64,000 nucleotides of DNA from Gammaproteobacteria bacterium (GTDB lineage: Bacteria; Pseudomonadota; Gammaproteobacteria; Arenicellales; UBA868), in assembly GCA_022450155.1 (NCBI GenBank), contig JAKUQR010000002.1:1-64000 (forward strand), in the 5' to 3' direction. Below the pieces are notes generated by a model, which had not been told where the DNA came from, did no database searches, and saw only the letters and a list, made by a program, of their open reading frames with translations. This document shows, piece after piece, positions 62,420 through 64,000 of this stretch (its first letter is position 1; every line of letters starts with the position of its first letter). The translations under genes and the position numbers were made by a program.

Positions 62420-63439
62420 ATGCTTAATGACGATAAACGGTTACTTAAAACCATGGCTGCATGGTCCAGCGACAGTCACACGCTGGCACTGGCGTTTACC
62501 CTCAGGACCTGGGGGTCAGCGCCCCGCCCCGTCGGTAGCATGCTCGCAATTTCGGACAACGGAGAATTCGAAGGATCAGTCTCGGGGGGCTGTGTTGAGA
62601 ACTCGGTGATCGAAGAATCCAAAGAAGTAATCAGCACGGGTGATCCTAAACGCCTCACCTACGGGGTAACCGATGACACAGCCTGGAGCCTCGGCCTGCC
62701 GTGTGGAGGTACCATCGAACTCCTGCTGATCAGACTGAATGATCAGGCCTTTGCCCAGAATCTACTTCAGCAGTCACCCACAACACTGTACATCCAGCTT
62801 TCGACCGGGAAGATGGCAATTGGGCACAGCGGACACTGGTCGGGCGAGCTGGCTCAGGACACTGGGTTTTCACAGATCAGTGAGAAACTCATCGATTCCG
62901 CACATGTGGACGCACAAGTCAACGAGGAATTAGATGTCTTTGTTCGGCCTTTTGCCGACCCCTGGCGACTGCTGATTGTCGGTGCAGTACACATTGCCCA
63001 GCCACTGTCAGCCATGGCTTCGCTGGCCGGCTTCCAGGTTACGATCATCGACCCCAGATCGGCTTACCTGACACCGGACCGGTTTCCTGAGTTGCCACTG
63101 GTCAACGACTGGCCAGATGTAGCACTCGCCGAACTCAAGCCGGATGAGCGAACTGCGGTCGTAGTACTGTCTCATGATCACAAAATCGATGATCCCGCAC
63201 TAGAGGCTGCCCTTTTATCACCCGCCTTTTACATTGGTGCACTCGGCAGCCGTCGCAACCACAACCGGCGGGTCGAGCGCCTGCTGCAAAACGATGTGAC
63301 GGACGATCAGGTTAAACGTATCCATGCGCCGATTGGGCTGGATATCGGCGGTAGCAGCGCCGGAGAAATTGCAGTTTCTGTCGTTGCACAACTGATCGGC
63401 ATCCGAAACCAGAGATTTTCAGGTGGGACCGCAGATTGA
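62420..63439 (+). CDS. XdhC/CoxI-family molybdoenzyme maturation protein
   Basis: This 339-residue protein helps insert the sulfurated molybdenum cofactor into xanthine-dehydrogenase-type enzymes. The N-terminal XdhC domain has WGSAPRPVGSMLAISDNGEF and SVSGGCVENSVIEES. A C-terminal Rossmann-like domain has IVGAVHIAQPLSAMASLAGF and YIGALGSRRNHNRRVERL, giving the full family length. Its end overlaps the MocA-like gene by 17 bases. No target hydroxylase is in this window. Confidence 0.92.
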   Translation: MLNDDKRLLKTMAAWSSDSHTLALAFTLRTWGSAPRPVGSMLAISDNGEFEGSVSGGCVENSVIEESKEVISTGDPKRLTYGVTDDTAWSLGLPCGGTIELLLIRLNDQAFAQNLLQQSPTTLYIQLSTGKMAIGHSGHWSGELAQDTGFSQISEKLIDSAHVDAQVNEELDVFVRPFADPWRLLIVGAVHIAQPLSAMASLAGFQVTIIDPRSAYLTPDRFPELPLVNDWPDVALAELKPDERTAVVVLSHDHKIDDPALEAALLSPAFYIGALGSRRNHNRRVERLLQNDVTDDQVKRIHAPIGLDIGGSSAGEIAVSVVAQLIGIRNQRFSGGTAD

Positions 63440-63992
63440 TGCTATCGTGCTGGCGGCGGGTCTTTCGACCCGCGCCAGGGAACGCAACAAGCTGTTGCTG
63501 CCCCTGGCCGGAAAACCACTGATCGCCCATGCAGCAGATGCCGCCCTGGGTTCGTTGGCACGTAAGGTGCACATCGTCACTGGCCATCAGTCCAATGAGG
63601 TAACGGCCGTACTGAATGACCGCACAGTGAATTTTGTCCACAATCCAGATTATGCAGAAGGTATGAGCAGTTCGATCAAGTCGGGGATCAGAGCATTGCC
63701 TGCGGATCTAGACGCCGTGGTTCTTTGTCTGGGCGACATGCCGCTGGTGGTTTCGGCTCATCTCGATCTATTAATCAACAATTTTTCTGCCGATGTTGCT
63801 TGTGCGCCGTATTGCAGAGGGCGCCGTGGTCACCCGGTACAGTTCCCAAGGTCGATGTTTCCTGACTTACTGCAGCTCAGTGGTGACACTGGCGCACGTG
63901 AACTGCTGGAAAAAATTGAATCGACTATCTTGCAGATCGATGTAAACGACGAGGGTATTTTCTTTAACGTCAACCGACCTGCAGATCTGTAA
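63423..63992 (+). CDS. MocA/MobA-like nucleotidyltransferase
   Basis: This 189-residue protein of the molybdopterin cytidylyltransferase type starts at GTG 63423, inside the end of the XdhC-like gene. The nucleotide-binding opening IVLAAGLSTRARERNKLLLP and the LCLGDMPLV metal aspartate are intact, then GHPVQFPRSMFPDLLQLSGD. MocA converts molybdopterin to MCD cofactor for hydroxylases of the xanthine dehydrogenase family. The coding sequence ends within the window, eight bases before its edge. Confidence 0.9.
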   Translation: MGPQIDAIVLAAGLSTRARERNKLLLPLAGKPLIAHAADAALGSLARKVHIVTGHQSNEVTAVLNDRTVNFVHNPDYAEGMSSSIKSGIRALPADLDAVVLCLGDMPLVVSAHLDLLINNFSADVACAPYCRGRRGHPVQFPRSMFPDLLQLSGDTGARELLEKIESTILQIDVNDEGIFFNVNRPADL

Positions 63993-64000
63993 TCCAGAAC

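Noticed and set aside
1-64000. CRISPR array, tRNA or rRNA genes
   Set aside because: No regularly spaced repeats, no cloverleaf with a GGTTCGA-type arm, and no rRNA-like conserved stretch was found by reading.

Overview
This window looks like a chromosomal segment from a free-living, probably marine, gammaproteobacterium. The closest lineage anchor is the divergent tesA / ybbA-ybbP arrangement near 38.1 kb, which is conserved in Gammaproteobacteria. The rest is single housekeeping genes (argB, a small heat-shock protein, a Gre-type factor, mscS) set among many catabolic enzymes and transporters. That content fits an oligotroph living on varied dissolved organic nitrogen and carbon compounds. 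No rRNA, tRNA or CRISPR array was recognised.

Layout. (1) 1-2440 is visibly AT-rich and foreign-looking: a serine recombinase and a tyrosine recombinase in tandem, ending beside the 3' end of a VOC gene. (2) 2.4-8.5 kb, minus strand: VOC protein, GcvA-type LysR regulator, a sugar-acid dehydratase / DapA-like lyase pair, a PhyH dioxygenase and an M20 peptidase. (3) 8.7-15 kb: Gre-like factor, methyltransferase, two DMT exporters, YciI-like protein, GST and an ATZ/TRZ-type amidohydrolase. (4) 15-20.3 kb: two TauD/TfdA dioxygenases, a reductive-dehalogenase-like Fe-S protein with a small partner, and an N,N-dimethylformamidase large-subunit homologue coupled to one of the dioxygenases. (5) 20.5-34.9 kb: acyl-CoA dehydrogenase, enoyl-CoA hydratase, an MFS gene broken by one amber codon, a 3-hydroxyisobutyrate-dehydrogenase-like enzyme, then a BKACE / hydroxyacid dehydrogenase pair as in carnitine breakdown, a core-MetE protein, an acyl-CoA ligase, gamma-glutamyltransferase, MFS and a methyltransferase. 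(6) 34.9-38.7 kb: YbbAP-like ABC system and TesA. (7) 38.8-47 kb: GST, DMT exporters, a second reductive-dehalogenase-like protein, MscS, a lytic-transglycosylase-like lipoprotein, a DUF1989 protein and a VOC-bicupin fusion. (8) 47-57.7 kb: a decayed class II aldolase, enoyl-CoA hydratase, aromatic amino acid decarboxylase, UMF1 transporter, GDPD, TerB-like protein, agmatinase-type ureohydrolase, NadR-like kinase, glutathione peroxidase, HAD phosphatase and a pentapeptide-repeat protein. (9) 57.7-64 kb: TupBC-like tungstate/molybdate ABC genes, argB, hsp20, a DAO-type flavoprotein, and XdhC plus MocA-like molybdoenzyme maturation genes.

How the genes may work together. Several neighbourhoods read as short catabolic routes: sugar acid to 2-keto-3-deoxy acid to lyase; a dioxygenase feeding a formamidase; and a quaternary-amine or beta-hydroxy-acid pathway around 21.8-28.3 kb. 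Oxyanion uptake (TupBC), XdhC and MocA at the right end point to a molybdenum- or tungsten-dependent hydroxylase just outside the window.

Four loci carry small reading-frame lesions: MFS, mscS, class II aldolase and the pentapeptide protein. They are either real decay or base-level errors; the sequence alone cannot separate these.
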